DNA of 64,000 nucleotides from Faecalispora anaeroviscerum (GCF_947568225.1 NZ_CANOOQ010000001.1:1054001-1118000); one strand, 5' to 3'. Numbered from the stretch's first letter, positions 43,344-52,261 are shown. Numbers and translations: made by a program. Notes: generated from the sequence alone by a model not told the origin.

Positions 43344-45128
43344 TTATTTTCTGGTAAATTGGTAAGAATATTCTGTTTCTTTCATGATCACCGGGCCGCC
43401 CAAAATGCGCTCGGCGGTGCGCTGCGTAACCGGCTGGGTGCCATTGTTCACACCATAGGGCGCTTTGACCACGTATAAAAGAGCGGGCCGGTTCTGCGGC
43501 TTTATAGTAAAGAACGCGTCGATCCGCTTCGACGGCAGCTCCGAGCGCCAGAGAGACGGCGGCGCAGGCCGTTGCTGACCGCACAGATAACCAAACGGCA
43601 GCAGCTCGTTAAACATAATACGCCCATCACCCGAAGGCATGGCGTTCTGAATGTCCTCTACCAGGCCGGTATAGCGGGCCGCCGCAGCCGGCGTAGTATA
43701 AAGGCCCTTGGCCGGGCCTGTCGTCAGCTGCGTGCGCAGATACACGATCGGTTCATCCCGATATACAGCCTGGGCACGCATTACCGTATTGCACAGCACC
43801 AAAAGCACCAGAGAGCTGGCAAACGCCGCCCACAGGGTTTTCAGCATTCGGCGGCGCGCCGCGGGCGCTTCCCGCTCTGCCGTATAAAAATCATACGCCG
43901 TTAAAACCAATGCCAGGGAGGAAAGATTTAAAATATACGACGCGCCCGTCATGCCATTGTTACTGGCCGTATACACCGCCCAACTGAGCAGCAAGGAGGG
44001 CACATACAAAACCCAGATTACAATCCGGCTGCGGCGCTGTGGCCGGTACGCCGTAAGAATTAGCGGCCAGAGCCCCGCGCAGGCCTGAATATAATTTACT
44101 TTTGAGGTAAAGGTCAGATCAGCTTCCGTCTGAATCAGCACCATGCCCACATTAATAATCAGGCTCAGCGGCATGCAGACCCAGATCATTACCTCCAGCA
44201 CCGGCGCAAGGTCAAGCTCCGTTTTCATCTGGTGCGATAAAACGATCAGGACAAGCAGCGTGATTTCAAGCAGCGACAAGATGGTGAGCAGCTGGTAATC
44301 CTGCAAAAACAGCGAGGTTTTTACAAACAAGTTCTGGTAGGGGTGCTCCGGGTCCTGAAACAGATACCTCACGTTATCGAGAATTCCCCAAAAACCAGAT
44401 ACCACCAGTAGATAACCGGCGGCCAACAGCAGAATCACAGCACCGCCGCAAAGCATCCCGAACAAAGGCGCACGCGATTCGGGCTCTAAACCGTTTTGCC
44501 GCACACGCGGGCGAATCCGGAACAGCGTCAGCAGAAAGATTGGCACCATCACAATAAAAAACGGATAGGAAATGCACGCAAACGCCAAAAGCACTCCTGA
44601 AAGCGCTCCAATGCCAAAAGCTCCGGGCACCGAAAAGGAATCACCGTACACGAAAAACAGCAGCATTGCCGCTGACGTTGTAAACAGATACCCCATGCTG
44701 TTGTAAGAAAAGTTATTGATTCCGAACGGGGTAAATGAAAAAAACAGGCCCGCGCAGATCAGCGCCGGCAGCCTGCGCCGGAACAACCGAAACACTGCCC
44801 GGTATACCAAGAGGGCCACCAGGGCATCCACGCAAATATACAAAATGCGCATGAACAGGAGGATCCCTGTCATGTCCCCCACGGCCAGCCGGTACAGCCA
44901 TAAAATTGGCGCGAGCAGCAAAGCCCCGGTCTGGTGAATGTCCCAGGAATCCAGAAAGGGACGGTCACCCAACGAAAACCGGTAAGGCAGCGCCAGATAA
45001 TATGTCTCGTCGGACCAATCGAACCCAAAAACGGAACGAACCAGAAACAAGACCGTCATTCCGGCGATTACAAAATAGGGCAATATATGAAGCAGCTTCG
45101 AACGAGATTGCAAAAGAGATTTCAGCAT
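43344..45128 (-). CDS. polytopic membrane protein, GT-C glycosyltransferase-like
   Basis: 594 aa with about twelve helices. The first extracytoplasmic loop contains FGFDWSDETYYLALPYRFSLGDRPF and DSWDIHQTGALLLAPILWLYR, which is where GT-C enzymes (ArnT/PMT, family 39) carry catalytic acidic residues before a helix pair; the DE here fits. The C-terminal 150 residues are soluble and extracytoplasmic (PSGDGRIMFNELLPFGYLCGQ). It may transfer sugars from a polyprenyl donor, but donor and acceptor are unknown and the assignment is by topology and motif only. GGGAG before the ATG. Confidence 0.65.
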   Translation of the reverse strand: MLKSLLQSRSKLLHILPYFVIAGMTVLFLVRSVFGFDWSDETYYLALPYRFSLGDRPFLDSWDIHQTGALLLAPILWLYRLAVGDMTGILLFMRILYICVDALVALLVYRAVFRLFRRRLPALICAGLFFSFTPFGINNFSYNSMGYLFTTSAAMLLFFVYGDSFSVPGAFGIGALSGVLLAFACISYPFFIVMVPIFLLTLFRIRPRVRQNGLEPESRAPLFGMLCGGAVILLLAAGYLLVVSGFWGILDNVRYLFQDPEHPYQNLFVKTSLFLQDYQLLTILSLLEITLLVLIVLSHQMKTELDLAPVLEVMIWVCMPLSLIINVGMVLIQTEADLTFTSKVNYIQACAGLWPLILTAYRPQRRSRIVIWVLYVPSLLLSWAVYTASNNGMTGASYILNLSSLALVLTAYDFYTAEREAPAARRRMLKTLWAAFASSLVLLVLCNTVMRAQAVYRDEPIVYLRTQLTTGPAKGLYTTPAAAARYTGLVEDIQNAMPSGDGRIMFNELLPFGYLCGQQRPAPPSLWRSELPSKRIDAFFTIKPQNRPALLYVVKAPYGVNNGTQPVTQRTAERILGGPVIMKETEYSYQFTRK

Positions 45129-45807
45129 GGCCGACTCCCATAAATTGTGTCTGAACAGCGCTGACGCAAATCAGATCGTAGTAGGTTTATTGTATCACAA
45201 TCGACCAGCTTTTGCCAAGCATAGAAAGCAGTTTACAAAGAAAAGAAACGCCGCTTGTACGTTGAATTGACAGGCACAGACGAAAAAAAGACAAATTTCT
45301 TTTACTTGCGTCAGTTGGTGTTATATAATGGCCTTATCTACTTGGGTAATAATTTCTCTATTATTTGTTTTCAGGATGGACCTGAATGCACGTCGCAAGG
45401 AAGCAAGCAGAAAAAACTGCCTGTTCAACCTTTAGAAGTATTCTGCCCATAAGCATCTCTGCAAGCTGACGAGAGCGCTCTGAAAATACCCGCCGACGGA
45501 CGAAAGCACCAAGCTTTTGATTTGCAGCGGTTAGGAGAGTGGGCATTTTCATTGGAGCGCCTTTTCAGTAGCTTTCGGCTACGCGTTCCGGGGCTGTTCC
45601 CCGAACGGTTTCCAAAGGTGTCCTTTGGCGAGTCTTTGCTTACTTTCGCCTCGTAGCGAAAGTAAGTGCCCGCCCCGACATGAGGGGCAAGCCTGCGCTA
45701 ACAGAAATTTCCGTTTTAGAAAATTTTAAAAATATTTTTTGAAACGCTCTCGTCGATTATCAGAAACAAAACATAAATCCTCAGATCACAAAAAGGAGGA
45801 GACCGGG
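45129..45807. other. 680-nt gene-poor divergent region with a multi-hairpin element
   Basis: Between two divergent genes. The left part (45129-45360) is AT-rich with no clear signal. A 63-codon minus-strand ORF (45361-45552) has no ribosome binding site worth the name and is doubtful. The right part holds the five-hairpin element at 45568-45688. Confidence 0.6.
45568..45688. repeat. tandem array of five different hairpins
   Basis: Consecutive stems: GTAGC/GCTAC (45568-45582); CGTTC-C-GGGG/CCCCGAACG with one bulge (45584-45607); CCAAAGG-TGT-CCTTTGG (45612-45628); CTTACTTTCGC/GCGAAAGTAAG, 11 bp perfect (45639-45666); GCCCC/GGGGC (45672-45688). The order and spacing suggest a structured RNA or a mobile intergenic repeat. 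No coding frame spans it. Confidence 0.75.
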
Positions 45808-46908
45808 ATGAAATCCCTGCTTTCATTCAAACGAACCTGGCTGTTCCTGTTGCTGCCGCTGTCGCTGGCTGTTTCGTATGTCGCTTACAGACAACCGGCT
45901 TTGGCGGAATGGTATGCCGTAACGATTTACCCTATCTTTTCTTTAGGAGAAAACCGTATTACCTCTCTGGTTCCCTTTTCGATAATGGAACTGCTTCTGG
46001 CCGCCCTGGCCATTCTTCTCCCCGCACTGCTGATTCGCCTGATTGTTCGGCTGGTCCGCCGCAAGCAGGAACGAAACATGCTTTTTCTGCGCGCTCTGGC
46101 CTCTCTGCTTTGCGCGGCGGGCGTGGTCACCTTCTGGTTTATGATCAGCTGCGGCATCAACTATTCGCGTTACCCGTTTGCGCAGGTTTCAGGCCTGACG
46201 GTACGGCCCTCCTCCACCGAGGAACTCAAAAAACTCTGCACAGAGCTAGCTCAGCAGGCCAACCGCGACCGAGCCGGAATTGAAACGGACAGCCAGGGCG
46301 TCGCCGTCCTCTCTGACCGTAAAAAAGCGGCAGAAACAGCTCGGGCTGTGATGGACTCGATGGAAGCACGATACCCCACCTTAAAAAGCGGCTACGGAGC
46401 GCCGAAAGCCGTAATGGCTTCGCGCCTGATGTCGTACCTGGACATAACCGGAGTTTACTTTCCCTTTACTATGGAAGCGAATGTCAATGTGGATGCTCCA
46501 GCTTACGGTATTCCCGCCACCATGCTGCACGAGCTGAGCCACGTGCGCGGCTACATGCGTGAGGACGAAGCCAATTTCATCGCATACCTGGCCGGGCGAG
46601 ACAGCACAAGCCCTGTGTTTGCCTATTCCGGAACGATACTGGCTTTTATTTACGCAAACAATGCCCTATACTCCGCAGACCAAAAAGCCGGGCAGGAAAC
46701 TTATTCCCAGCTGGATTCCGGTGCGCAGAAGGACCTTGCCGCAGCCGGCGCTTACTGGAAGCAGTTTGAAGGCCCGGCGGCGAAAGTGGCTGCAAAAGTC
46801 AATGACAGCTACCTGAAATCAAACCGTCAGGAGGACGGCGTGAAAAGCTATGGCCGGATGGTCGATCTTCTGCTTGCGGATTACCGGCAGCGTCACGGTC
46901 TGAAATAA
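45808..46908 (+). CDS. DUF3810 family membrane zinc metalloprotease-like protein
   Basis: 366 aa from the ATG at 45808 (AAGGAGGAG upstream). Three N-terminal helices (LFLLLPLSLAVSYVAY, SIMELLLAALAILLPALLIRLIV, ALASLLCAAGVVTFWFMI), then a soluble domain with PATMLHELSHVRGYMREDEANF. HELSH plus a downstream Glu (EDEAN) is a zincin-type zinc site (HExxH...E). DUF3810 proteins are predicted membrane-associated peptidases with no known substrate. Monocistronic as far as can be seen; immediately followed by the probable cas3 remnant in another frame. Confidence 0.87.
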   Translation: MKSLLSFKRTWLFLLLPLSLAVSYVAYRQPALAEWYAVTIYPIFSLGENRITSLVPFSIMELLLAALAILLPALLIRLIVRLVRRKQERNMLFLRALASLLCAAGVVTFWFMISCGINYSRYPFAQVSGLTVRPSSTEELKKLCTELAQQANRDRAGIETDSQGVAVLSDRKKAAETARAVMDSMEARYPTLKSGYGAPKAVMASRLMSYLDITGVYFPFTMEANVNVDAPAYGIPATMLHELSHVRGYMREDEANFIAYLAGRDSTSPVFAYSGTILAFIYANNALYSADQKAGQETYSQLDSGAQKDLAAAGAYWKQFEGPAAKVAAKVNDSYLKSNRQEDGVKSYGRMVDLLLADYRQRHGLK

Positions 46909-46910
46909 GC

Positions 46911-47144
46911 GTACCCTCAATACTTTGGGCAATCCCCTTTCAAACCGGCCGAAGGCTGCTGCGGCAGGTGGGACGGTACAGCGTGAACATCCCTGAAAAC
47001 CACTACCTCGACCTGCGAGAGATGGGGCTGCTGGAAGTACTCGATTCCAAACTGGCCGTGCTGGGCGACGCCCAAAGTTATCGGGACAAAACTGGGCTGA
47101 CCCTGACCCCGGAAAGCGGAAAAGCGATCTTTGTTGAGATTTAA
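46911..47144 (+). pseudogene. remnant of the C-terminus of a type I-C cas3 helicase (probable)
   Basis: An open stretch of about 77 codons with no start codon at a plausible place, ending at TAA 47142-47144. It reads FQTGRRLLRQVGRYSVN, then an acidic helix YLDLREMGLLEVLDSKLAV, and ends YRDKTGLTLTPESGKAIFV. The pattern of RRLLRxLxxYxVNxxxxxxxxLxxxGxxExL followed by LYDxxTGLxL and a GxAxFI end is what I recall from the C-terminus of type I-C Cas3. The 5' nine-tenths of the gene is missing; the fragment abuts the DUF3810 stop. Degenerate type I-C-like repeats begin 120 nt further on, which supports the call. Identification is from memory of the family, not a search. Confidence 0.55.
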
Positions 47145-47205
47145 AACAGGACGCTTGCAATTCCCCTTGGAAAGATTTCATCAAAACAGGATTTTGTTAT
47201 AAAAA

Positions 47206-47240
47206 AAGAGGAGAGAGCGAAGGTTTCGCTCTCTCCTCTT
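47206..47240 (-). terminator. terminator after the polysaccharide deacetylase
   Basis: 16-bp perfect stem AAGAGGAGAGAGCGAA and complement, loop GGT, with T7 on the minus strand. Confidence 0.85.
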
Positions 47241-47265
47241 AGAAACTGCCTATTTCAATTTTTCG

Positions 47266-47364
47266 ATTTCAATACGTATGCTCCTCGCGGGAACAAGCTC
47301 CGAACGTATTACGGTTCAGCCACGCCGCGAAATGCCAATCCACGCTCTCCGTACAAGGAGTGAT
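47266..47364 (-). CRISPR. relic of a type I-C-like CRISPR array (two degenerate repeats, one spacer)
   Basis: Two 33-nt units start exactly 66 bp apart with 33 nt between. On the minus strand the first (47364-47332) reads ATCACTCCTTGTACGG then AGAGCGTGGATTGGCAT, close to the type I-C repeat consensus (GTCGCTCC...GGAGCGTGGATTGAAAT). The second (47298-47266) is more decayed, ending ATACGTATTGAAAT. Repeats run opposite to the cas3 remnant. No cas1/cas2 or effector gene is in the window. Confidence 0.45.
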
Positions 47365-47391
47365 CTAACTTAAAAAACCGCGCGCGGAAAT

Positions 47392-48423
47392 TTACTGTGC
47401 CGGAAGCTTAAAGATAATCGGCTTGACAGAAGAATCGAGCTTATCAAAACGGTAGCCGTTCTTTTTCAGTGTTTCGATAATTCGCGGCAGTTCTTTCACG
47501 GTGTCGTGCTTGGTAGAAGCATCATGGAACAGAACAACCGCTTTTTCGAACCGGAGGGTTTCATTGACGGTGTTCTGATAAATCGACTGGGCCGTTGCAC
47601 CCTTTTCCGCGTCACCCGCACTGACATTCCAGTCAAAATACGTATATCCTCTACGGGTTAGCTCGTTTGCAACCGGACGCGCAATGGTCTTATTATAGCT
47701 GTTTACGCTGCCGCCGGCAAAGCGGATTACCTGTGGCTTCACCCCGGTGGCGTCTGTTATCAGATCACTCAGTTTCGACAGATCACTGAAAAACGCGGTA
47801 GGCGATGCGTAAATCTGCTTGTAGTTATGCGTATATGTGTGCATTCCGATCGTATGGCCCTGATCGATGATCTCTTTCATCCGTTTCTTAGACTGCTCAT
47901 CGCTGCGGCCTATTACAAAGAAGGTTGCCTTTACATCATTATCCGCTAAAATTTTCAAAACCTGCGGAGTCAGATCGGAAGGCCCGTCGTCAAAAGTAAG
48001 GTAAGCAACCTTATCCCCTGCCTTATGTGCGATTTTCTCTGTAGGATCAACATAAAAGTTCGGGAACATGGTTTGTATCGCTTCCATCTCCTTTGTGATC
48101 ACCGCCATATTTGGCGCAGAAGACACTTTGGAGGGAGACGAAGAGGAGGAAGGAGCGGAAGAAGGGCGAGAAACCGCCGAAGAAGCAGGTTTTGAAGATG
48201 GAATTTCAGAAATATCCGCAGCTGAAGAAACCGGCTGTTGCGACACAGGCTGCGATGTGACTAACTGCGATATTGCTTCGCTAATCGAGGCTCCCGAGGA
48301 AACTGTATTGACAAAAGCCGATTTTGTAACATAACCGGCAACAGATCCAATGATTACCCCAATACAGATTGCAACAGCAAGCATTGAAACAGCAATAACC
48401 ACTCGTTTTTTTCCCACAGGCAC
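47392..48423 (-). CDS. polysaccharide deacetylase family protein (peptidoglycan or chitin deacetylase-like)
   Basis: 343 aa from the GTG at 48423 (AAAGGGAAG eight bases upstream). N-terminal membrane anchor (VVIAVSMLAVAICIGVIIGSVAGY), a Ser/Pro-rich linker of about 80 residues, then a NodB domain: AYLTFDDGPSD (catalytic Asp pair), ATFFVIGRSDEQ, GHTIGMHTYTHNY (metal HxxxH), VIRFAGGSVN and the C-terminal VVLFHDAS. It removes N-acetyl groups from cell-wall glycans outside the membrane. The frame extends to 48588, but a TATAAT with extended -10 TG overlaps the ATG at 48456, so that part is probably promoter. Confidence 0.9.
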   Translation of the reverse strand: MPVGKKRVVIAVSMLAVAICIGVIIGSVAGYVTKSAFVNTVSSGASISEAISQLVTSQPVSQQPVSSAADISEIPSSKPASSAVSRPSSAPSSSSSPSKVSSAPNMAVITKEMEAIQTMFPNFYVDPTEKIAHKAGDKVAYLTFDDGPSDLTPQVLKILADNDVKATFFVIGRSDEQSKKRMKEIIDQGHTIGMHTYTHNYKQIYASPTAFFSDLSKLSDLITDATGVKPQVIRFAGGSVNSYNKTIARPVANELTRRGYTYFDWNVSAGDAEKGATAQSIYQNTVNETLRFEKAVVLFHDASTKHDTVKELPRIIETLKKNGYRFDKLDSSVKPIIFKLPAQ

Positions 48424-48754
48424 GATCAGCACTTCCCTTTTTTTTGCTTTTCTCATTATAGCACAAGCTCTTATAAAAAGAATGCTGTTTAACAGGATTG
48501 TAACCTTTATTTTGTTTCCAAATTGCCCCATCACCACAATATCCGTGATTTTTCGATAGAGTAGATAAAAATCTGAAATTTTGACCAAGATCTCTTTTAT
48601 GCCGCTATAACCTGCCGTTTATGCCCCCCCATTTCACACACTGAAAAACAATTTAGAGCGATAAGACAGTTACCAAAAAGCAGGCAGCGTACCAAGGGCG
48701 AGCAGAACAGGGATATGTTGTGACCCATACCCTATAAGGCAAATTGAATACGGA

Positions 48755-48794
48755 AAACACCTCATTTCCGAAGTAATTTGGAAATGAGGTGTTT
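48755..48794 (-). terminator. hairpin terminator after the PAP2 gene
   Basis: 15-bp perfect stem AAACACCTCATTTCC and complement with a 10-nt loop; only T4 follows on the minus strand. Confidence 0.6.
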
Positions 48795-48879
48795 AAATTT
48801 ATTATTATCCAACAGCTCACAGCTGTCCGATAAATTGGAATCTGGCAGCTGGGCTGATAATTTCCATGCAAATGACAAC

Positions 48880-49545
48880 TTAGAGAGGTTTTTTAGATTC
48901 AATAAATATATTAACCGAATAATAAAGCATAACAAGCGCTGAGCTCAGCAGCGCACCGCCAAGAATATCGGTAAACCAGTGAACACCTGACAGCACCCGT
49001 CCGACTACAGCGAGGACAGCAAAAACGGCAGACACTATGTTGACTGTAATTCTTGCCGTTCTTCTCTTAATCAGACGGTTGAACTGCATGATTGCCGTAG
49101 GCATGACACATAGGACGAGCATTGTGGTGGAAGAAGGATACGACGCTTCTAAAACGTTCTGAATGAGAACCGGTCTGTAATTCACTATGTTGAATTCAAA
49201 AAACACATAAGCCGCGATAACAAGCAGATAAAATGCGCCCAGTACAAGAATACTATGATCCACACGCTTCAGACTCTTTCTCGCGATGAGTTGAATCAGT
49301 CCCAGTACAGCAAAGCCCAAGGCAAACAAAATGGCCACAACGCCAAACCAATCGGTAATGTGGTACAGGAGCATATTGACTCCCAGCAGTTCAGACACCC
49401 ATCTGTTTACAGTTGCAAATCCAACGCAAGAGTCCTCTGGTCCTATTGGCTTCACATCCACATACATAAGCATGATTGTGAGCATGACGAAAAGGGAAAA
49501 CAAGGCTCCTGTTACAGTAAAATTGATTCGATTGCTTTTTTTCAT
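48880..49545 (-). CDS. PAP2 superfamily membrane protein with an altered catalytic motif
   Basis: 221 aa, six helices. The third PAP2 motif is intact (GRVLSGVHWFTDILGG, i.e. R...H...D) and the first is recognisable (FNIVNYRPV), but motif 2 reads SYPSSTTML, where ordinary family members have PSGH or PSSH. The DNA reads ACC for that residue, so the acid/base His is replaced by Thr. Phosphatase activity on lipid phosphates may therefore be weak or absent, or another residue may substitute; several clostridial relatives may share the variant. Start at ATG 49545; GGGGAT upstream. Same strand as and 115 nt after the XRE gene, perhaps one operon. Confidence 0.82.
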   Translation of the reverse strand: MKKSNRINFTVTGALFSLFVMLTIMLMYVDVKPIGPEDSCVGFATVNRWVSELLGVNMLLYHITDWFGVVAILFALGFAVLGLIQLIARKSLKRVDHSILVLGAFYLLVIAAYVFFEFNIVNYRPVLIQNVLEASYPSSTTMLVLCVMPTAIMQFNRLIKRRTARITVNIVSAVFAVLAVVGRVLSGVHWFTDILGGALLSSALVMLYYSVNIFIESKKPL

Positions 49546-49659
49546 TTTCTGATCCCCATTCAAATTTGGTGTTATTCAGACTTCAAGCCTGATATCAGCC
49601 TATCATGAGGTCCAGAAAGTTGTAAGAATCGCAGTGTCACAACGGCGACACGATTCGTG

Positions 49660-50265
49660 TCACCGCTGTTTTATAAGCAAAACGCCTTTGATTATAAGCA
49701 AACAAAACACAAATATAGTTGCATAAGGTTGACCAGTGATTATAAAGATAAGCACGCTCAAAATACTGAGCATGAGAGAAACCAGCAGTTTACTTTTCAC
49801 CCATACACGATTATGAAAGCTTTGAAAAGCAAGGATCGCAATGCCAAATACAACAGTCAACGACACCAACACAATATACGGAATGCGACTATAGGCCGGA
49901 GCATCCGTGAGAGCAATGAGCGAAACCTTGTATATCATGCCGTTTCCCTGCTGTCCAAAGAACGGCAGAAAAAACAGCAATGCCATTGTGCAGTCGAGTA
50001 TTCCGAAAACCATATCAGAGAAGCTTTCTGCTTTTTCTTTGCTTTCCGTTTCGGCAAGGGATATCAATTCTTCACCGGAAAGCAGTTCATCAATCGATAC
50101 TGAGAAGAGTTTTGAAATCGCTTTGAGTGAATCGATGCTGGGATATCCACGCCCCGATTCCCATTTGGAAACAGCCGTGCGAGATACATATAGCGCTTCA
50201 GCAAGCTCTTCTTGTGTAAAATTTCTCTGTTTTCGCAATTGCTGCAATTTATCATTTAATTCCAT
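49660..50265 (-). CDS. XRE-family regulator with a C-terminal membrane domain
   Basis: 201 aa from the ATG at 50265 (GTGAGG nine bases upstream). N-terminal Cro/C1 helix-turn-helix: LQQLRKQRNFTQEELAEALYVSRTAVSKWESGRGYPSIDSLKAIS. After a short acidic linker come four membrane helices (GILDCTMALLFFLPFF, YIVLVSLTVVFGIAILAF, LLVSLMLSILSVLIFIITG, ATIFVFCLLIIKGVLLI). Membrane-tethered XRE proteins of this kind are common in Firmicutes and usually regulate neighbouring genes; the PAP2 gene downstream is the likely target. Confidence 0.88.
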   Translation of the reverse strand: MELNDKLQQLRKQRNFTQEELAEALYVSRTAVSKWESGRGYPSIDSLKAISKLFSVSIDELLSGEELISLAETESKEKAESFSDMVFGILDCTMALLFFLPFFGQQGNGMIYKVSLIALTDAPAYSRIPYIVLVSLTVVFGIAILAFQSFHNRVWVKSKLLVSLMLSILSVLIFIITGQPYATIFVFCLLIIKGVLLIKQR

Positions 50266-50755
50266 TGATCTGTGCCTCACTCCTGATGTGTTTACGGTTT
50301 CCCCGCACAAAATTATATAAAATAATCCGCAGTTTAAAATTGCCCGACAAAATTTCTGTTTATCTGCATATTAAATAATTGAAATATGATTGCAACCTGA
50401 AATATTGCTATTTTACTATACCATACCGGCATATATCTTTCCACCGAATTATTATCTATAATATCCGTAGCCTTCCAGCGCAGTCTGTGGTATTCTGTGT
50501 CACTAACAAGAAGGTGAACTGGACGACACAGATAATAGAGAGGCTCTACGACAGCTTTTTATAGACAGCCAAACCTGATGGAGGAAGAACATTTTATAGA
50601 AGAGGCGATAACGAATGGGACAGAAAGGCGTAAGCAAATAAGCAGGGCGGACAGCCGAAACTGTCCGCCCCATCACAGAGATTTATACCCGGTTCACTTT
50701 TTGTCACTATCATACCCCGCCAAAAGTACGCTGCCCGTTTTTAAAACCCAAACGA
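50266..50755. other. 490-nt gap without a supported gene
   Basis: AT-rich near the XRE gene, more mixed near cysK. Two plus-strand ORFs of 61 and 76 codons lack ribosome binding sites and family resemblance. It includes a hairpin GGGCGGACAG/CTGTCCGCCC (50645-50670), 86 nt after the cysK stop, that may end the cysK transcript although no U-tract follows. Confidence 0.5.
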
Positions 50756-51688
50756 TTATTCCGAGAACAAAGGGGTGGAAAGATAACGCTCCCCACTATC
50801 CGGCATAAGTGCCACGATTGTTTTTCCTGCATTTTCAGGTCGCCTTGCAATCTGTTCCGCCGCCCATAGCGCCGCTCCTGAGGAGATTCCTACCAATAGG
50901 CCCTCTGTTTTTGCAATCTCTTTGCTCTTTGCAAAGGCATCCTCGTTCTCCACAGGAATGATCTCATCATAAATCCCGGTGTTCAGAACATCGGGAACAA
51001 ACCCGGCACCGATGCCCTGAATCTGGTTCGGGCCAGGGGTTCCCTTTGACAAAACGGGAGATCCTGCCGGTTCCACCGCAATAACCTTCACATTTGGGTT
51101 CTGGCTCTTCAAATATTCTCCGACCCCTGTAATCGTGCCGCCGGTTCCGATACCCGCTACAAAAAAATCTACCTTTCCGTCCGTATCCTGCCAGATTTCA
51201 GGGCCGGTGGTCGCCTTATGTGCCGCCGGGTTTGAGGGATTTACAAACTGGCCCGGAATATAAGCATTGGGGATTTCTTTTGCCAGCTCATCTGCTTTGG
51301 CAATCGCCCCCCTCATTCCCTGGGGACCATCGGTTAAAACGACCTCCGCTCCATAGGCTTTGAGCAAATTTCTTCTTTCAACGCTCATCGTTTCCGGCAT
51401 CGTGAGGATGACCCGGTAGCCTCTTGCCGCCGCGACAGCGGCAAGGCCAATACCGGCATTGCCGCTCGTAGGCTCAATAATCACGGAGTCCTCCTTGAGT
51501 AAGCCCTTTTGCTCCGCATCCTCCACCATGGCCTTTGCAATACGGTCCTTCACACTGCCGGCGGGATTAAAATATTCTAATTTAGCAAAAAGCGTTGCTT
51601 TTAAACCATATTTTTTTTCAAAGTTAGTCAGTTCCATCAAAGGAGTTTTCCCGATCAAATCCATAATATTTTTCGCTGTTTTCGCCAT
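50756..51688 (-). CDS. cysK: cysteine synthase A (O-acetylserine sulfhydrylase)
   Basis: 310 aa. PLP enzyme making cysteine from O-acetylserine and sulfide. The lysine is in NPAGSVKDRIAKAM, the substrate loop in PTSGNAGIGLAAVAA, the phosphate loop in GIGTGGTITGVGEYL, and GISSGAALWAAEQIA completes the site. Start at ATG 51688 (AAAGGAG upstream); the extension to 51772 is untranslated leader. The C-terminus (YLSTPLFSE) lacks the typical Ile ending that binds CysE. Confidence 0.96.
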   Translation of the reverse strand: MAKTAKNIMDLIGKTPLMELTNFEKKYGLKATLFAKLEYFNPAGSVKDRIAKAMVEDAEQKGLLKEDSVIIEPTSGNAGIGLAAVAAARGYRVILTMPETMSVERRNLLKAYGAEVVLTDGPQGMRGAIAKADELAKEIPNAYIPGQFVNPSNPAAHKATTGPEIWQDTDGKVDFFVAGIGTGGTITGVGEYLKSQNPNVKVIAVEPAGSPVLSKGTPGPNQIQGIGAGFVPDVLNTGIYDEIIPVENEDAFAKSKEIAKTEGLLVGISSGAALWAAEQIARRPENAGKTIVALMPDSGERYLSTPLFSE

Positions 51689-51821
51689 GATTATAATCTC
51701 CTTTTCGTAATGAATGTAAAAGTACATCTCATTACCTGAACACAGCGATACCAGGAAAGAATGACCTATCATTACCCGGAACTGCTAGTTCAAATTATTC
51801 ATATCTATTTTCTATGGTTTT

Positions 51822-51849
51822 ATTATAGCACGCCATTACCCCTTGTCAA
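51822..51849 (-). promoter_or_regulatory. cysK promoter
   Basis: TTGACA, 16-bp spacer, TATAAT on the minus strand; leader of about 130 nt. The -10 TATAAT/-35 TTGACA pair is near consensus. Confidence 0.8.
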
Positions 51850-51978
51850 TAGAAAAGGATTTACACCTCACAATGGCATGTGCTTCCTATGTAATCTTAC
51901 TGTTTTCGATTGCAAGTCAATTTAAAACGTGCTTCTTTTCCGGCTGTCCGTTTCTAACCACCGGTGTTTTTTTCATAA

Positions 51979-52013
51979 CAAAAGGGATCCGCCAATAAGA
52001 CGGACCCCTTTTT
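51979..52013 (-). terminator. terminator after the 54-aa protein gene
   Basis: 12-bp stem AAAAGGGGTCCG with CGGATCCCTTTT (one G-U pair), 9-nt loop, T4 on the minus strand; begins at the stop codon. Confidence 0.7.
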
Positions 52014-52177
52014 CAGCATTTTGGGATTGCCTGTACAACTCTGTCGTAAAATTCGCCGTAAGAGCTGCACCCTTGCATCAGACGTAGCTGATCCTGTTCG
52101 GGAAGTGCATCAAAGAACTCTTTCAGCTTACTATCCTCAGATAAAGCCTGAGGAAAAGAAAAGTCGGAGTAATCCAT
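52013..52177 (-). CDS. 54-aa protein of unknown function
   Basis: ATG at 52177 with GAGGTGA seven bases upstream, stop at 52013, then an intrinsic terminator. The sequence begins MDYSDFSFPQALSEDS and continues KLKEFFDALPEQDQLRLM, ending VVQAIPKC. Acidic, probably helical, two cysteines, no membrane segment. I do not recognise the family. Ribosome binding site, terminator and a partner small ORF upstream make it a likely real gene. Confidence 0.7.
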   Translation of the reverse strand: MDYSDFSFPQALSEDSKLKEFFDALPEQDQLRLMQGCSSYGEFYDRVVQAIPKC

Positions 52178-52261
52178 ACAAAATCACCTCAGGAATAGTG
52201 TATGGAAAAATACATACATTCATACAGTCCCGCACACAATCGTTCTTTGGAACAAACTTGG

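Noticed and set aside
45361..45552. 63-codon minus-strand ORF
   Set aside because: No convincing ribosome binding site or recognised domain; left as doubtful within the intergenic region.
48653..48871. 72-codon minus-strand ORF after the PAP2 gene
   Set aside because: It spans the terminator hairpin and has no ribosome binding site.
50379..50808. Two plus-strand ORFs between the XRE gene and cysK
   Set aside because: No ribosome binding sites, no family resemblance, and the second runs into the cysK 3' end.
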